Positions 59,019 through 62,000 of a stretch of 62,000 nt of DNA are shown here, one piece after another. Source of the DNA: Adiantum capillus-veneris (taxonomy: Eukaryota > Streptophyta > Polypodiopsida > Polypodiales > Pteridaceae); contig CM043942.1 of the NCBI GenBank assembly GCA_014529385.2, positions 31,676,469 through 31,738,468 of the forward strand. The letters run 5' to 3'. The first letter of the stretch is position 1; the number at the start of each line of letters is the position of its first letter. Both the position numbers and the translations under genes were made by a program. The notes below the pieces were generated by a model. It searched no databases and was not told the origin of the DNA. It saw only the letters and a list, made by a program, of their open reading frames with translations.

Positions 59019-60400
59019 CTATATCAATTTGGAGTTTGTAGGCCGGACCCTTTGCCTTGGATTTTGTTGCATCTTTCTTCTTTTCTTTAGAGGCTTCTTG
59101 CATAGGCACTTCAACGACCTGCATCTGTTGCGGGGACGGTGATTGAGGAGGCACTGTGTCATTTCTACCTCAAATCTCGTCGCCCATTTTGAAGGCCCTT
59201 CATCCCCATTCTCGTGCCTACGTTTCTCTTCAACAATGGCCTCATTTGCGTGACATTTGGCAATGTATGCATGCACTAACAAGGAGTCCACAGGGTCATT
59301 CCAACCTGTTTCAAGCCGAATGCAATCTCCAGCTTCATGTAAAACCTCTGTAGTCATTTTACCCTTCATAGCAGACTCTATAGCGCATGGCCATAGCTCT
59401 CCAATACCATTAGATTCCTCTTCTCCAACTTTGACTATTTCTTAAACCAGTTTCTTCATCCCACCTTTCCCAAAGTTTGTCCCCAAGAGCTTACGTGTTT
59501 CACTTAAGTGAATTTTTCCATCTTCAAAGAAAACAAGATCCTTTGTCAAAGCATCTTTAAAATTTTCACGATCCCTCCTTCCATGGTTAGTAGTATCACA
59601 CCATATGCATCTATTTACAAAGCCTTCTCTGTTTTGAGGTCTTTTCCCTGTAGATTGTCCTGATGGTTGTCCCTTTTCTTCAAGCCTTGTAAGCTTTAGC
59701 TCTTGCATTCCCTTGACAATATCATCTAGAATGAACTTGTCACTTTTTGGAACCACAATAACATGCTTTATGGGACTTTGAGGAACACTTGGGACTTGAG
59801 TAGGGTTGACTATCACCTTCTCTCTTCGTCATTGTTGCTTAGTTAGCAATAAGATGGCGTCTTCAACTTCATTCCAATTAGTCTTTAAGCCTTGTTCCGC
59901 ATCCTTATCCTCAAGTAGTAGCTCTAACTTCTCTTGAATCTCTTTACCTGCGGCCTGCAAAAAGAGCTCTGTCTTCTCTGAGTTTATGGTAGCCTTTTTA
60001 GTCCTTGAAAATTGATCATAATGGCGTTCAAATTCCCTTAGCAGTTCAGTAGGCGAAAGCCCCTCTTTTGGCCGAACTACCCACTCTAAAAAATTCCTCC
60101 ATAAAATACTCTTCTTTTAAGGCTTTTGTTACCCTTTTGGAGTCCTCCATAAAATACTCTTCTTTTAAGGCTAACTTAAATGCTTCCCAAGTTTCCCCAT
60201 GCTCATTTATAATTCCCCTTACATGCTCTCTGATCTCGGGAACCACAGCCAGTGATAGCCGTTTTTTGGCTCTCCATAATTGCCATAGTGAGTTAACCCA
60301 CCCTACCAAAATCCTCCAAACACTGTGGCTATCCATACCATTTCACTGTATATATGGTGTGTGTGAGTTAGGGGACTTTTCCCATATCTTCTTAAAAACC
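59019..60400 (-). pseudogene. Gypsy gag
   Basis: The capsid part (60046-60336) reads EHVRGIINEHGETWEAFKLA then LKEEYFMED. An in-frame 48-bp duplication repeats ALKEEYFME (60095-60172). 59442-59816 carries a Pro-rich start and a zinc-knuckle-like NRCIWCDTTNHGRRDRENF, in which the last Cys of CCHC is Arg. 59019-59369 is a charged stretch (EAGDCIRLETGWNDPVDSLL). The ORFs are separated by stops. Confidence 0.75.
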
Positions 60401-60413
60401 CTCGGGCTCACCA
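60399..60413 (-). other. Primer-binding site of the 53.7-61.5 kb gypsy element
   Basis: Six bases inside the LTR the minus strand reads TGGTGAGCCCGAGGG, starting TGG as expected for pairing with a tRNA 3' CCA end. It is not the iMet sequence used by the other two LTR elements here. The tRNA was not identified. Confidence 0.6.
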
Positions 60414-60419
60414 AAAATG

Positions 60420-61546
60420 TGTCAAGAAGTGCGAAATGCGACTAGGAAAGCGTCGGCCTCTGACTGTGAGGATTCGTAGCAAATTAAAGCAATGAGTAGA
60501 TGATTTGAAGCCAAAAACACACTTAAAAAGAACAAAACTCCAGCCATGAAAGATCCACTTTGAAAATGAACCAAGATCAACACAAAATTCTTGTGTGTGC
60601 GAAGATTAGGTGTATCCTCGCTCCCAATTGCACAGATGCACTGCTCATTCAACCTGTTAAAAACCCTAAATTTACGCGTCGATTCTTTGTTGTGACCATT
60701 TCATGCAAGCTTTAGTACTTCATTGTAGAAGCCCAAGTAGTTATTTGCGGAGGGGAAACCATAATTGGAGGCCTCACAGCCTCAACCATGTAGTGGAAGC
60801 AACACGGGACTGCACTAGCACCCTGTAAAGGAATTGATGTATCTCTCTGATCATATGCCAAAATGAGCTCTTTCTTGCCTCTAAAATTTCCCACACAGCT
60901 TCATTAACGGTGGCACCATCGTTGATGTGGCATTTTGAGCTATTTTGAGCTAGTTTTAGGCTATATTTTACCATTTTAAGACCATTTTTAGCCCAAAAAT
61001 GCCCTTTTTGTCCGTAAAAAGCCCAAATGAGTTGGGAAAAATCCCTGAATTTGTGGAAAAATCCCATTGGGCTCAAGTTTCATGTTGAACCTCATTTTTA
61101 CACTTGTAAGCACTTTGGACACGTCTTTTACGCCCGTGCACAAAACTTGCTATTTTTGGCAGAGATTACCCGCATTGAACTTTCCAGGCAAAATGAGCAT
61201 GCCACTTTGAAACACTTGACATTTGTACATTACTAAAGAAAATTAGGCATTATTTAATGTGTTAAAACATGCAACGGTGCCACGTCCTCAGCCTCGCTTG
61301 CCCGGCAAAGTATGTATACGCTTGCAACTATGGCAACCATTTTCCCATATATCACACTATGTACATCATAGCATTTGGTCCCACATAACAAAAGCATTGA
61401 GAGTGAGGTAGATATTTTGATTTCACATTATGGAAGTGCCATGGTACGACATCCACCCCCTCATAGCATTTGGTCCCACATAACAAAAGCATTGAGAGTG
61501 AGGTAGATATTTTGATTTCACATTATGGAAGTGCCATGGTACGACA
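60420..61546 (-). repeat. Middle LTR with a 95-bp terminal duplication
   Basis: It starts TGTCAAGAAGTGCG and matches 53717-54729. At the far end the stretch from CATAGCATTTGGTCCC (61367) to the polypurine tract is duplicated at 61462, so the LTR end CCATGGTACGACA plus tract occurs twice (about 61450 and 61546). Confidence 0.85.
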
Positions 61547-61556
61547 TCCACCCCCT

Positions 61557-62000
61557 CTAAACCTGCACATCCTTCGGCATGTGCCACACATATCTTTTGC
61601 AGGTTTAGTCTTCATTTAAGTCAACATACATATCACTTTTGTCATCACTTGCAACGAAATCTAAGCATCATCCTCTCGTTCTTCATCCACATCCATAACA
61701 TTTTCATCAAAGCCTTCATTCTAAGTTTCCTATGAATCAAAGGGATATGTATCACCTCTTCTTTTGAATAACTTGATTCTTTTCCCTGCGATGGGAATCT
61801 TCATTTTTTGTCCCATCTAGTTGATGCAAGGTGTAAGTCGCATTCCCATGTACATGTTGAACCACATAAGGACCAAACCATCTCTTTCAAAGCTTTCTTA
61901 TTGTTGAATGTTGGTTGTCAAGACTACTGTCATACACCAACATCCAATCACATTCCTCAATAGCGTTAGGTCTCAGCCTATGCCTCTTATCAAATCTGTC
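61557..62000 (-). pseudogene. 3' coding end of a second gypsy copy
   Basis: It closely matches 54741-55190 (the integrase tail and 3' untranslated part) and runs off the window. The minus strand encodes a tail with KLFKRRGDTYPFDS and FDENVMDVDEERED, as in the first copy. Confidence 0.85.

Larger units (their letters stand above)
53717..62000 (-). mobile_element. Tandemly arranged Ty3/gypsy element (LTR-internal-LTR-internal)
   Basis: LTRs lie at 53717-54729 and from 60420 to about 61546. A gag-to-integrase internal region lies between them, reading leftwards. To the right of the second LTR, 61550-62000 repeats the 3' coding end found at 54740-55180, so a second copy in the same orientation shares the middle LTR. 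The PBS and polypurine tract are both visible. Coding regions are fragmented by stops. Confidence 0.88.

Overview
This window is land-plant nuclear DNA made almost entirely of transposable elements nested in one another. No intact host gene is visible. The organism is inferred, not shown. The decayed PPR-type repeats at 47.3-47.9 kb, the LINE, two CACTA DNA transposons, Ty1/copia and several Ty3/gypsy families, and many long GA/CT/CA microsatellites fit a large plant genome. The PPR wording suggests a fern or another seed-free plant. No rRNA, tRNA, CRISPR or prokaryotic operon structure was seen.

Layout: 1-3.4 kb holds the 5' part of a minus-strand Ty1/copia element (LTR and primer-binding site at about 3.18-3.42 kb, pol at 1-590). 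A plus-strand fragment of a GTD-binding (DUF593) gene lies inside it. 3.42-4.55 kb is a gypsy reverse-transcriptase remnant. 4744-13644 is a whole 8.9-kb CACTA element. It has a TAG target duplication, TTACCGC subterminal repeats, divergent tnp2-like and TNPA-like genes, and a 0.9-kb array of palindromes between them. It split a retroelement protease frame whose halves lie at 4629-4743 and 13648-14480.

14.67-25.4 kb is a minus-strand chromodomain gypsy element (LTRs, iMet PBS, gag, PR, RT, RH, IN). Its RNase H is interrupted by a 2.6-kb element with long terminal inverted repeats, and that element carries its own foldback MITE. 25.4-27.5 kb is another element with terminal inverted repeats. 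29.5-31.2 kb is a LINE split by a foldback MITE, with a second MITE of the same family at 31.7-32.1 kb. 33-36.3 kb holds unrecognised broken coding pieces, and 37-38.2 kb is a TTAGG-like satellite.

38.3-43.44 kb is a second, left-truncated CACTA element in which the two genes point the same way. 43.4-53.7 kb contains tandem duplications, microsatellites, a PPR pseudogene, a Met/Gly-rich pseudogene and a decayed histone H3-fold gene at about 52.3 kb with a long charged tail. 53.7-62 kb is a minus-strand gypsy element in an LTR-internal-LTR-internal arrangement: the middle LTR (60.42 kb) is followed by the 3' end of a second copy.

Almost every coding region carries stops or frameshifts, so the interest is mainly structural: precise insertion footprints, the palindrome array, MITE families, gene fragments inside transposons and the histone-fold pseudogene.
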